Assembly: GCA_948467735.1 (NCBI GenBank)
Contig: CAOKFN010000028.1
Coordinates: 1-60,349, forward strand
Reading direction: 5' to 3'
Source of the DNA: an uncultured bacterium
Lineage (GTDB): Bacteria > Bacillota > Clostridia > Lachnospirales > Lachnospiraceae
DNA length: 60,349 bases
Position numbers and translations under genes: made by a program. The notes beneath the pieces were generated by a model that ran no database searches, was not told where the DNA came from, and saw only the letters and a program-made list of their open reading frames with translations. This document shows, piece after piece, positions 26,612 through 34,600 of the stretch. Within the stretch, counting starts at the first letter, position 1. Each line of letters begins with the position of its first letter.

Positions 26612-26640
26612 TTGACAAATCATAAAACATATTATATAAT
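26612..26640 (+). promoter_or_regulatory. Consensus sigma-A promoter of an ATG-free transcript
   Basis: TTGACA (26612-26617), a 17-base spacer and TATAAT (26635-26640) match the consensus exactly. The predicted start is near 26647. Confidence 0.85.
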
Positions 26641-26646
26641 TAACTC

Positions 26647-26910
26647 ATAACAAAGAAAGAAAAAGAAAACTTCCATAAAAGGCAGACAATAGCAGTACGA
26701 ATAGCCGGATAAGCGCAAGTACACAATATAAAAAGCAGTAAACTGGAAATATTCGGAATACTGCAAATCCAAGTACAAGGAGGAGAGGGGAAAGCGCGTG
26801 GGTGAAGTGGAAGAAGCAAAACTAAATTAGGAAAGAGAGGTATAGTCCATTGGATCAGACAGATTGAGAGGGCGTATTGATTAAGAATAATCGATACGCC
26901 CTCTCTCATT
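26647..26910 (+). ncRNA. Predicted RNA of about 260 bases without any ATG
   Basis: A perfect promoter and a 17-bp terminator stem (GAGAGGGCGTATTGATT at 26866-26882 with its partner at 26889-26905) define a transcript. It contains no ATG in any frame. It is purine-rich, with possible hairpins at about 26696-26725 (GTAC ends) and 26742-26773 (GCAGTA/TACTGC). A strong AAGGAGGAGAGGGG at about 26781 precedes GTG codons that would encode only 7-10 residues. I do not recognise 6S RNA, tmRNA, RNase P or SRP RNA in it. It may be a small regulatory RNA or encode a very short GTG-started peptide. Confidence 0.55.
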
Positions 26911-27162
26911 TGCGGCAATAAAAGGGGCGCTTGGGCGGACTGCCCTGCCTCCGCGCCAAACAGCGTCCGGACAGGCTGCCGAACTTCCGCGCAGGATATT
27001 CTTAAGAAATGAAAAAGTGGCCGGAACCACTGGTAAAATATGCATCATTATGCTATACTGATTTTATTCATGAAGAAAGTTTTTCGGAGCATGGATTTCT
27101 GATTTATGAAGGGCTTGGCGGGGGCCAAGAAAGTTTTGAGTTTGGTGAAGGGAGGCGCGCAA

Positions 27163-27354
27163 ATGGATATAGCAGGCGTATCAATGGCATTGTCTAAAGT
27201 GTCGGAGCAGTCTCAGCTGGGAACGGCCGTGTTAAAGAAAGCAATGGATACGAACGAAGCCTTGGGGCAGGGCATGGTGCAGATGCTCGACGCCGCGGCG
27301 ATGGAGCGGAGTGTAAATCCGGCCGTAGGATCGAATTTTGACATGCGCATCTGA
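27163..27354 (+). CDS. YjfB-family putative motility protein
   Basis: The 63-residue product starts MDIAGVSMALSKVSEQSQLG and continues VLKKAMDTNEALGQGMVQML, the pattern of the small YjfB family, which is linked to the motility regulon in Bacillus. AGGGAGG stands 9 bases before the ATG at 27163; a longer frame from 27106 has no ribosome site. A TGCTATACT extended -10 lies near 27050. Flagellar rod genes are present in the same window. The molecular role of the family is not established. Confidence 0.8.
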   Translation: MDIAGVSMALSKVSEQSQLGTAVLKKAMDTNEALGQGMVQMLDAAAMERSVNPAVGSNFDMRI

Positions 27355-27490
27355 GGGAAATTTTAACTGATGCGGCAGAGGCTGCGTTAGCAGTAAGCGT
27401 CCAAATAAGCTGAAGTTCATGCTGCGTGCATAAAGTCTTTTGGGGAAGGCTTATGATGGTTTGACGGAAGGCTGATTGGTGTGAATTGTT

Positions 27491-27526
27491 TAAAGGCTGT
27501 CTGGGGTATGCTTCAGGCAGTCTTTT
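27491..27526 (+). terminator. Terminator of the YjfB-like gene
   Basis: AAAGGCTGTCTG pairs with CAGGCAGTCTTT (two G-T pairs), followed by further T. A second short hairpin with a T8 run lies at about 27547-27570. Confidence 0.75.
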
Positions 27527-27644
27527 TGTGAAAATTCATAAAATTCTATTGCATTTTTGCAATTTTTTTTGTACATTTGTAGAGAAGGGGATAACAATTC
27601 TTTGTCAGTCTGTATGACATGCGGGTACCAAAAGGGGTGGGGTT

Positions 27645-28730
27645 ATGATATCAAATCAAATTTTGCAGAACACAATCGATGGGTTGAAGGGCATTGCCCG
27701 AATGGATTTCTGTGTTATGGATGTGGACGGGAAGGAAATAGTATCCACCGCGGATATGAGCTGCAGCGCCAGAGAGGCGGTGGAATTTGCCGCGTCGCCT
27801 GCGGATTCTCAGGAGATACATGGATATCAGTTTTTCAAGATTTATGACGAGCAGCAGCTGGAATATGTGCTCATGGTCGGCGGAACCGGCGAAGATGTGT
27901 ACGTGACGGGAAAAATGGCGGCTTTTCAAATTCAAAGCCTGCTGGCGGCCTATAAAGAGCGTTTTGATAAAGACAATTTTTTTAAAAATCTGCTGTTGGA
28001 TAACCTGCTTCTGGTGGATATTTACAGTCGTTCCAAAAAGCTGCACATTCAGGCGGATGTTCCAAGGGCAGTGCTGATTGTGGAACCCGGGAACAGCCGG
28101 GACAATAATCTGCTGGAGCTGGTCAGAACGCATTTTGGCACAAGCACCAGAGATTTTATTACGGCTGTGGACGAAATAAATGTAATTGTTGTCAAAGAAC
28201 TGTCGGACGGAGATTCTTTTAAAGAAATTGATAAGACGGCGAAGCTGCTCAAAGCCTTCCTGCAGAAAGAAGGAATGAAGGACATTCGGATTGCCTGCGG
28301 CACGGTGACAAAGGAATTAAAGGAGGTCAGCCGTTCCTATAAGGAGGCAAAAATGGCCATTGACGTGGGGAAAATCTTCTTTGAGGAAAGAGAGATTGTG
28401 GCCTATAACGAGCTTGGCATCGGAAGGCTGATTTATCAGCTGCCAATCCCTTTGTGCAAAATGTTTATCCGCGAAATTTTCGGAGGGAAGAGTCCGGATG
28501 AATTAGACGAGGAGACATTGGGAACCATCCACAAGTTTTTTGAGAATAGTCTGAATGTCTCGGAAACCTCCAGACAGCTGTTTATTCACAGGAATACGCT
28601 GGTATACCGTCTGGACAAGCTCCAGAAAAGCACGGGGCTGGATCTGCGGGTATTTGAAGACGCGATTACCTTTAAAATAGCCCTTATGGTTGTAAAATAT
28701 ATGAAATACATGGAAAATGCGGATTTCTAA
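27645..28730 (+). CDS. CdaR/PucR-family transcriptional regulator
   Basis: The 361-residue protein has an N-terminal ligand-binding type region (ISNQILQNTIDGLKGIARMD), a central segment (about 145-280) and the C-terminal PucR-type HTH (SLNVSETSRQLFIHRNTLVY, then RLDKLQKSTGLDLR). This matches the sugar-diacid regulator (CdaR) type, activators of uptake or catabolic operons. AAGGGGTGGGG lies directly before the ATG. No sugar-diacid genes are adjacent; the ftsE operon follows after 177 bases. The ligand is unknown. This is unrelated to the CdaR (YbbR) protein encoded at 52538. Confidence 0.85.
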   Translation: MISNQILQNTIDGLKGIARMDFCVMDVDGKEIVSTADMSCSAREAVEFAASPADSQEIHGYQFFKIYDEQQLEYVLMVGGTGEDVYVTGKMAAFQIQSLLAAYKERFDKDNFFKNLLLDNLLLVDIYSRSKKLHIQADVPRAVLIVEPGNSRDNNLLELVRTHFGTSTRDFITAVDEINVIVVKELSDGDSFKEIDKTAKLLKAFLQKEGMKDIRIACGTVTKELKEVSRSYKEAKMAIDVGKIFFEEREIVAYNELGIGRLIYQLPIPLCKMFIREIFGGKSPDELDEETLGTIHKFFENSLNVSETSRQLFIHRNTLVYRLDKLQKSTGLDLRVFEDAITFKIALMVVKYMKYMENADF

Positions 28731-28751
28731 CATACATAACGCGCGGGACAA

Positions 28752-28892
28752 GGGCGCAGGAGCGCAGAGACGGAACTCAAAAGAGCCGAAAAACAGTCTC
28801 GAAGCGGATGCGCCCGGAAGGAAAATCCAGCTGCGTCCTAGGCAGATGGATTCTCCTTCCCCGCGTGGGCGCAGGAGCGCAGAGACGGAACT
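28752..28892 (+). repeat. 26-bp direct repeat in the leader before ftsE
   Basis: GGGCGCAGGAGCGCAGAGAC followed by GGAACT occurs at 28752-28777 and again, identically, at 28867-28892, 115 bases apart. The second copy runs into the ftsE ribosome site. The interval holds no gene. Confidence 0.85.
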
Positions 28893-28907
28893 GGAATGGA
28901 GGAAAAA

Positions 28908-29651
28908 ATGACAAAAAAGGAGCTGGCGTGGAAGAAACGAGAGCGGTTCATAGAGGAAAAGGGTATCATTTATTTACAGAATGTGAGTAAAGTCTACTCG
29001 AAGGGTTCTCCCGCCATCAATGGGATTACCTTGGGGATAGGCAGGGGAGAATTTGTTTTTATTGTGGGAGACAGCGGTTCGGGGAAATCTACATTGATTA
29101 AGCTTCTTCTGCGGGAGCTTACGGCTTCCAGCGGTCAGGTATATGTGATGGGAAGCGATCTGGCAAAGCTCAGGCACAGACAGGTTCCGAAGTTTCGCCG
29201 CAATCTGGGGGTGGTGTTTCAGGATTTCCGGCTGCTCAATGACAGGAACGTCTATGAAAACGTTGCGTTTGCCCAGCGCATTATTGAGAAACCCGCAATA
29301 GAAATCAGGAGAAATGTCCCGTCCATTCTTGCCACGGTGGGCCTCGCCGGAAAGTATAAGGCGAAGACGAACCAGCTTTCGGGAGGGGAGCAGCAGAGAG
29401 TGGCCATGGCGAGGGCTTTGGTAAACAATCCCTCCATTCTGCTGGCGGACGAGCCCACGGGAAATCTGGACTACAAGAATTCATGGGAAATTATGAATCT
29501 GCTGGATGAGATTAACCAGAAAGGGACAACTGTGGTGGTGGTGACTCACAGCCGGGAGATTGTCAATACCATGCATAAAAGGGTAGTCACCATGAAGAAA
29601 GGCGTGATTATCAGCGATCAGGAAGGAGGAGAGTACATCGATGAAGATTAG
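28908..29651 (+). CDS. ftsE: Cell division ATP-binding protein FtsE
   Basis: The 247-residue ABC ATPase has Walker A GDSGSGKST near 53, the Q-loop VVFQDFRLLNDRNVYEN near 105, signature LSGGEQQRVAMARAL near 157 and Walker B LLADEPTGNLD near 178. The RLL-D-NVYEN Q-loop segment is characteristic of FtsE. It drives the FtsX membrane subunit, which activates wall hydrolases at the septum. ATG 28908 is chosen because GGAGG lies 6 bases upstream; ATG 28896 overlaps that site. The stop overlaps the ftsX start by 11 bases. Confidence 0.95.
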   Translation: MTKKELAWKKRERFIEEKGIIYLQNVSKVYSKGSPAINGITLGIGRGEFVFIVGDSGSGKSTLIKLLLRELTASSGQVYVMGSDLAKLRHRQVPKFRRNLGVVFQDFRLLNDRNVYENVAFAQRIIEKPAIEIRRNVPSILATVGLAGKYKAKTNQLSGGEQQRVAMARALVNNPSILLADEPTGNLDYKNSWEIMNLLDEINQKGTTVVVVTHSREIVNTMHKRVVTMKKGVIISDQEGGEYIDED

Positions 29652-30585
29652 CACCTTGTTTTATACCATCAGGCAGGGGTTTGCCAATATCTTCCGAAAT
29701 AAATGGTATTCCCTTGCTTCCGTGGCAACCATAGCGGCCTGCTTGTTTTTGTTCGGCCTGCTGTACTCCGTTGTGGTAAACTTCCAAAGCATTATTTTGA
29801 AGGCGGAGGAAGGGGTGTCCATGACGGTGTATTTTCACAGCGAATGGGACGGGCATGAAAGCCATAGGGAGGGACAGATTCCTACGGAGCAGCGCATGGA
29901 GGAAATCGGGCAGATGATTTCCAGACGTCAGGAGGTATCCCATGTGGTATTTGTCTCCGATGACGAAGCATGGGAAAAATTTACGAAGGATCAATTTGGG
30001 GAAGATTTTGAAATATATTCGGTGGGATTTTTAGAGAATCCTCTAAAGGGGGATAATGCTTATGAGGTATTTATCAGCGATGTGTCCATGCAGCGCGCGC
30101 TGGTCACATGGCTGGAATCCCTTCCGGAAGTGCGCAAGGTCAACGCCTCGCTGCTGACGGCGGATATGCTGAGCGGCGCAAATATGCTGATTGCCTATGT
30201 GTCCGTGGGAATTATTCTGATACTGCTGGCGGTGAGTATTTTCCTTATCAGCAATACGGTTGCGATCGGCATCTCCGTCCGTTCCGAGGAAATCAATATC
30301 ATGAAATATATCGGAGCCACGGACTTTTTTGTGAGGGCGCCCTTTGTGCTGGAGGGTATGCTGATTGGCGCGCTGGGGGCGGTGCTGCCCCTGTGGCTGA
30401 TTTACGGCCTGTATCATTATGTTTTGAATTATATCATGGACAGGTTTGAAATTTTGAGCGGTTTTCTGAATTTTGTCCCCATGGAGGAGCTGTTTGGCGT
30501 GCTTACTCCCGTGTCGATGATTCTGGGAGTGGGTATCGGTTTCTTGGGAAGCATCATTACGGTCAGGAAACATCTGCGTGTATAG
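29641..30585 (+). CDS. ftsX: Cell division protein FtsX, permease-like
   Basis: The 314-residue protein has a first membrane helix at about 22-45, a large extracellular loop with an ECD-like SVGFLENPLKGDNAYEVFIS, and three membrane helices in the last 140 residues (ISVRSEEINIMKYIGATDFF between them), as in FtsX/MacB-type permeases. GGAAGGAGGAGAG before the ATG lies inside ftsE. FtsX transmits ATP hydrolysis by FtsE to a wall hydrolase with a coiled coil, here very likely the product of the next gene, 9 bases downstream. Confidence 0.94.
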   Translation: MKISTLFYTIRQGFANIFRNKWYSLASVATIAACLFLFGLLYSVVVNFQSIILKAEEGVSMTVYFHSEWDGHESHREGQIPTEQRMEEIGQMISRRQEVSHVVFVSDDEAWEKFTKDQFGEDFEIYSVGFLENPLKGDNAYEVFISDVSMQRALVTWLESLPEVRKVNASLLTADMLSGANMLIAYVSVGIILILLAVSIFLISNTVAIGISVRSEEINIMKYIGATDFFVRAPFVLEGMLIGALGAVLPLWLIYGLYHYVLNYIMDRFEILSGFLNFVPMEELFGVLTPVSMILGVGIGFLGSIITVRKHLRV

Positions 30586-30594
30586 GGTGAGTCT

Positions 30595-31824
30595 ATGAAG
30601 AAAAAGATAAGAAAGATATGCTCCGTACTGCTGGCGGTGTGGGGGGCGGTATTTTTTGCAGCAGCCATGCCGCAGGCGTCCGCGTCCGGTTTGTCCTCCG
30701 TGACTTCGGACAGCATCCGGGAGAAGGAGGATCAGATTTCCCAGATAAAGGACGAAAAGGATGCGCTGAAGGGCAGTCTGAGCAATTTAAAGGAAATTAA
30801 AAAGGAGCTGGAAAAGCAGAAGAATAATTTATCGGAATATGTGAGGCTTTTGGACGGCACGCTGGAAGAGATAGAGCAGAAAATCGTTGAACTCACCGGA
30901 CAGATTATCAATAAGGAGGAGGAAATCCGACAGGCGGAAGACGAGCTGACAGCGGCGCTGGAAAAGGAAGAAACCCAGAAAAAAACCACCATTGCCTGCA
31001 TAAGATTGATGTATGAGACGGGAACGCCCAGCCTGCTGGATATGCTGCTGAAGGCTGAGGGGTTTGGGGCGTTTCTGGATTGGGCGGATCATGTGGAAAA
31101 GGTGTATGCCTACGGGAATCAGATGCTGCAGGATTACAAGACGGCGCGGGAATATGTGGAGCTCTGTAAGGAAGGGCTGGAACTGGAAAAAGAGATTCTG
31201 GACGAGACCAAGTCCAATGTGTTAGCAGAGGAGAAGAATCTCGAGCTGTTAATCGAACAGAAGACTCAGGATTTGATTGCATATGAGTCGGATATCAATA
31301 ATAAAGAAAAGGTTATCAGAGAGTACGAAGAGGAAATCAAGGCGCAGGAAGAGGAAATCAAGATGCTGGAAGCGGCTGTCATGGAGGAGAAAAAGCAGCT
31401 TCTTGCCAGCATGGTGATTACTTATGACGGGGGAGTGTTCAAGTTCCCGCTGGAGACTTATACGCGAATATCCAGCGAGTACGGCACAAGGCCGGATCCG
31501 ATTCTGGGTGTGGAGAGGTTCCATAACGGCGTGGATTTTGCGGCGCCCAAGGGCACTGCCATTTATGCGGCATATGACGGAAAAGTGGTAGCAGCTGCCT
31601 ATAGCACAAGCATGGGTAATTATGTTATGATAGATCATGGAAGCGGGTTATATACGATTTATATGCATGCCTCCGCTCTGTATGTGAAAAAAGGCGATAC
31701 GGTGGTGAGGGGGGAGAAGATTGCCGCCGTGGGAAGTACGGGGCGTTCGACGGGCAACCATCTTCATTTCAGCGTAAGGCTGGATGGGCAGTATGTATCC
31801 CCGTGGGAATATCTGAAGGAATGA
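30595..31824 (+). CDS. Murein hydrolase activator/peptidase, EnvC/PcsB-like with LytM domain
   Basis: The 409-residue protein has a signal peptide (cleavage near ASA, about 30), a long coiled coil (about 40-270, Glu/Lys heptads) and a C-terminal LytM/M23 zinc peptidase domain (about 285-405). The zinc ligands are visible in FHNGVDFAAP (about 311) and GNHLHFSVRL (about 388), so it is likely catalytic rather than a degenerate EnvC. Directly behind ftsX, it is the expected hydrolase partner gated by FtsEX, as PcsB or CwlO are in other Firmicutes. It acts outside the membrane. Confidence 0.92.
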   Translation: MKKKIRKICSVLLAVWGAVFFAAAMPQASASGLSSVTSDSIREKEDQISQIKDEKDALKGSLSNLKEIKKELEKQKNNLSEYVRLLDGTLEEIEQKIVELTGQIINKEEEIRQAEDELTAALEKEETQKKTTIACIRLMYETGTPSLLDMLLKAEGFGAFLDWADHVEKVYAYGNQMLQDYKTAREYVELCKEGLELEKEILDETKSNVLAEEKNLELLIEQKTQDLIAYESDINNKEKVIREYEEEIKAQEEEIKMLEAAVMEEKKQLLASMVITYDGGVFKFPLETYTRISSEYGTRPDPILGVERFHNGVDFAAPKGTAIYAAYDGKVVAAAYSTSMGNYVMIDHGSGLYTIYMHASALYVKKGDTVVRGEKIAAVGSTGRSTGNHLHFSVRLDGQYVSPWEYLKE

Positions 31825-31852
31825 GTTTAAGCGGTAAAGGAGAAGGAGAGTA

Positions 31853-33325
31853 ATGGACGAAAACAATGCTTATTTTGACAATATTTCCGGCACTGGTTCC
31901 GGAAATGCCGGGCAGGCGCCTTCGGCCGGAGGGGAAGGGACGCCGCCGGACAGGGGGCAGAAGCCTGCGGAAGCGGAGGGAAGGGTTCTGACAGAGAAAG
32001 AGGCGCGGAGGATAAGAAGGTCGCTTGAAGAGATGGCAATACCGTGCTGGCTGAGTCAGGAGGATAGGGAGAAGGCTGCGGAAGAGAGAAGAAGCGGAAA
32101 AGGGCTGTTTTTTGGCGGCTTGTTCACAGGAATGGCGGGAGCGCTGCTGATCGCGGCCATCTGTTATCTGGGATGGCATGTTAAGGATGTTATGGAGCCA
32201 AATGCGAATGTGCCGGGGCAGATATCGTTGAATGAGAATTCCGCGGTGAATTCCAGAACATTATTCAAGTTAAAGACGTTGGAAGATAAGATTGACACGG
32301 GCTTTTTTCTTGGAGAGGTTACGGACCTGCAGCTGCAGGAGGGGATGTACAGAGGAATGCTGGCTTCGCTGGGGGATCCTTACTCGGAGTATTATTCGGC
32401 TGAGGAGCTGAATGCCCTGCTGGACGATACGGAGGGGATATACTATGGCATCGGGGCCTATGTACAGCTGGACAAGGCGACAAACCTGCCCAAAATCAGC
32501 GGAACCGTGGCGGGGGCGCCTGCGTCCGAGGTGGATCTGCGGGCAAATGATTTGATTTATGAGGTGGATGAAACCTCCACCTACGGTTTGTCTTTGACCG
32601 AGGTGGTATCCTTGATTAAGGGTCCGGAGAATACGGAAGTGGTGCTCACCATTATCAGGGAGGGAGAATCGGATTATGTGAAGGTGGCAGTCACCCGCAG
32701 GAAGGTGGATGTGGTCACGGTGGAATATTCCATGCTGGAAGACAATATGGCGTACATCCGCCTGACGGAATTCGACGAGGTTTCCGTCAAACAGTTTGAA
32801 AATGCTCTCGCCTCTGCCAGAAAAGACGGCATGAAGGGCGTGATCATGGATCTGCGGGCAAATCCCGGCGGCAGCCTGAGCGCCGTGGTGGAGATGGCCA
32901 GACAGATTCTTCCCAAGGGCTTGGTAGTATATACGGAGGACAAAAACGGCGAGAGGACCGAGTACCGCTGCGACGGCACAAAACAGCTGGAGGTGCCGCT
33001 GGTGGTATTGGTGGATATGAATTCCGCCAGCGCTTCCGAGATTATGGCGGGCGCCATCAAGGATTACGGCATTGGGACGCTGGTGGGCACCACCACCTTC
33101 GGCAAGGGAATCGTACAGCAGATTATTCCTCTTATGGATGGGTCGGCAATTAAGCTTACCATCAGCGCTTACTATACGCCTAAGGGAAATAATATACACG
33201 GCATCGGCATTGAGCCGGATGTGGTTTGCGAATTTGACGGGGAGGCATATTACGGCAGCGAGGATCATCCGGATAATCAGCTTGAGAAGGCGAAGGAAGT
33301 GCTGAAGGGGCTGATGGGGGAATAA
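31853..33325 (+). CDS. ctpA: Carboxyl-terminal processing protease, S41 family
   Basis: The 490-residue protein has an unusually long cytoplasmic start (about 80 residues, acidic/Gly-rich), one membrane helix at about 84-106, a PDZ domain (about 190-280, IYYGIGAYVQLDKATN) and an S41 protease domain. The Ser/Lys dyad is in NSASASEIMAG (about 391) and FGKGIVQQ (about 419). It degrades or trims extracytoplasmic proteins; co-operonic placement behind ftsEX and the LytM protein suggests control of wall hydrolases, as for CtpA systems elsewhere. AAGGAGAAGGAGAG precedes the ATG. Confidence 0.92.
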   Translation: MDENNAYFDNISGTGSGNAGQAPSAGGEGTPPDRGQKPAEAEGRVLTEKEARRIRRSLEEMAIPCWLSQEDREKAAEERRSGKGLFFGGLFTGMAGALLIAAICYLGWHVKDVMEPNANVPGQISLNENSAVNSRTLFKLKTLEDKIDTGFFLGEVTDLQLQEGMYRGMLASLGDPYSEYYSAEELNALLDDTEGIYYGIGAYVQLDKATNLPKISGTVAGAPASEVDLRANDLIYEVDETSTYGLSLTEVVSLIKGPENTEVVLTIIREGESDYVKVAVTRRKVDVVTVEYSMLEDNMAYIRLTEFDEVSVKQFENALASARKDGMKGVIMDLRANPGGSLSAVVEMARQILPKGLVVYTEDKNGERTEYRCDGTKQLEVPLVVLVDMNSASASEIMAGAIKDYGIGTLVGTTTFGKGIVQQIIPLMDGSAIKLTISAYYTPKGNNIHGIGIEPDVVCEFDGEAYYGSEDHPDNQLEKAKEVLKGLMGE

Positions 33326-33424
33326 GCATGCGTCGGATTTTTGTTGTGCCGACGGCGGCATGTCGGGAAGTGCGGATGGGAAATGACACAGGAGTTTTTT
33401 AAGAGGAAGTTGGGAGGCAGCGGG

Positions 33425-33679
33425 ATGTTTTTCAAGAAGAGGTTGGGCGGCAGCAGGCTCTTGGACGAGAAGCTGCAGCGGATTCAGATGAATTTTGAAA
33501 ATAATTATAAGGACGCCGCTCAGTTGAATTTAAAGGAATTTGAGGCCCTGCTTGGGGACTTGTCGGAGGCGGGGAAATTATCGGAGGCGCAGAAGGCCTT
33601 TTATCATGAGAAATTGAGCGATTACAGCGGCAGGATGAAGAATTTTACCCATAAAGACCAGAAGCCTACTTGGGTGTAG
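33425..33679 (+). CDS. Small hypothetical protein at the end of the ftsEX operon
   Basis: With the ATG at 33425 (GGGAGG 8 bases upstream) the product is 84 residues; an ATG at 33383 adds 14 residues that duplicate the start (FFKRKLGG then FFKKRLGG). It is charged and helical (LNLKEFEALLGDLSEAGKLS), with no signal or membrane segment. I do not recognise a family. A terminator follows, so it ends the transcription unit. Confidence 0.55.
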   Translation: MFFKKRLGGSRLLDEKLQRIQMNFENNYKDAAQLNLKEFEALLGDLSEAGKLSEAQKAFYHEKLSDYSGRMKNFTHKDQKPTWV

Positions 33680-33744
33680 GGGAGGGAGAACGGTACGCCG
33701 AATACACGTGGAAATTGGCCAAATCCGCGACGGTTATCTGTGGT

Positions 33745-33786
33745 AAAGGGAAGTATTTCCATTCAAAATGGGGATGCTTCCCTTTT
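33745..33786 (+). terminator. Terminator of the ftsEX-ctpA operon
   Basis: AAAGGGAAG pairs with CTTCCCTTT, extended by an inner CCAT/ATGG, ending in TTTTGAAATTT. Confidence 0.85.
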
Positions 33787-33889
33787 GAAATTTAGAAATT
33801 GACAAAGACTAATTCTTGGGCAGATATATGTTGGGCCGTCGCAGTTTTTATATGATATGAATGAAAAATCAGATCCTGTAATTATAAGC

Positions 33890-33924
33890 TATAATACCAG
33901 AACAAATATTCGGAACAACTGTTC
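33890..33924 (+). promoter_or_regulatory. SOS-type promoter region with candidate LexA box, upstream of the uvrB fragment
   Basis: GAACAACTGTTC (33913-33924) is a perfect palindrome of the GAAC-N4-GTTC form bound by LexA/DinR in Firmicutes. A -10 TATAAT at 33890-33895 would place it about 10-20 bases downstream of the start point, a repressing position. Another extended -10 (TGGTATAAT, 33965-33973) lies further down. uvrB is a known LexA target in Firmicutes, which supports the reading. Confidence 0.6.
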
Positions 33925-34056
33925 TGAAAATTGCGGTTTACATCTATACAAATAAAATTTCGTGTGGTATAATCAGAAATACTTATGTACCATTGAGTTT
34001 ATCATTTTTTCCTGCCTGTAATAGTTGAAGTAGTTCTGTGAAAGAGAGGTTTTCCT

Positions 34057-34230
34057 ATGTCAGAATTTAGACTTCATGCTCCATACAAGCCCACCGGCGA
34101 CCAGCCGCAGGCAATCGCAGAGCTGGTCAAAGGTTTCAAGGAGGGCAGTCAGTTTCAGACCCTGCTGGGCGTGACCGGCTCCGGCAAGACCTTTACCATG
34201 GCAAACGTCATCGCGGCGGGGAGCCAATGA
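34057..34230 (+). pseudogene. Displaced 5-prime fragment of uvrB
   Basis: The ATG at 34057 opens 57 codons: MSEFRLHAP, then YKPTGDQPQAIAELVKGFKE and the UvrB Walker A region GVTGSGKTFTMANVIAA, then an abrupt end with GSQ and TGA. Bases 34084-34217 match 37415-37548 of the intact uvrB at 126 of 134 positions; the first nine codons differ. It keeps the SOS-type promoter and the ribosome site. It is the original start of uvrB, cut off by the material now lying between. Confidence 0.9.
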
Positions 34231-34418
34231 TCCCGTCCAGAAAAGGGGCAAAGTATGAGTGGAAGTGTGACTGGCGGCTGTATAAGGAACGCCACATGGT
34301 GGAAAACCTGTCCCTGAAACTGAAGGGGTTCCGCCTCATTGCCGCCCGGTATGATAAACTTGCCTGTACCTATCTGGGATTCCTTTGTATCGCCTCAATA
34401 TTAATTTGGTTAAAGTGA
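34227..34418 (+). pseudogene. C-terminal remnant of an IS5-type transposase
   Basis: The frame encodes MIPSRKGAKYEW, YKERHMVENLSLKLKGFR and AARYDKLACTYLGFLCIASI with a final WLK. This matches the last 60 residues of DDE transposases of the IS5/IS427 group, where a YKERH-VE-F-LK-FR-IATRYDK block is typical. The catalytic core and the rest are absent, and the fragment joins directly to the uvrB piece. It marks an old insertion-sequence event at this junction. Confidence 0.75.
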
Positions 34419-34600
34419 ACAAAATAAAATGTTTTTCAAACACGCCCTAGGCGGATGGGTGGAATTCGTGACATGGATTCGTGTAATGGACGAGATAATA
34501 TTAAATGGAAATCTAGTGTGGTGAATTATAAAGGGAATCAGCTATTTGATAATATCCAATAACTGTAATAAATGAAAAATATTAGAAATGGAGAGTGGGT

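Noticed and set aside
26647..26910. Considered 6S RNA, tmRNA, RNase P RNA and SRP RNA
   Set aside because: None of the conserved sequence blocks of these RNAs was found.
26640..26918. 92-codon minus frame over the ATG-free RNA
   Set aside because: It would start inside the terminator hairpin and has no ribosome site; the plus strand carries the consensus promoter.
32270..33361. 363-codon minus frame over ctpA
   Set aside because: The plus strand has the complete PDZ and S41 protease motifs.
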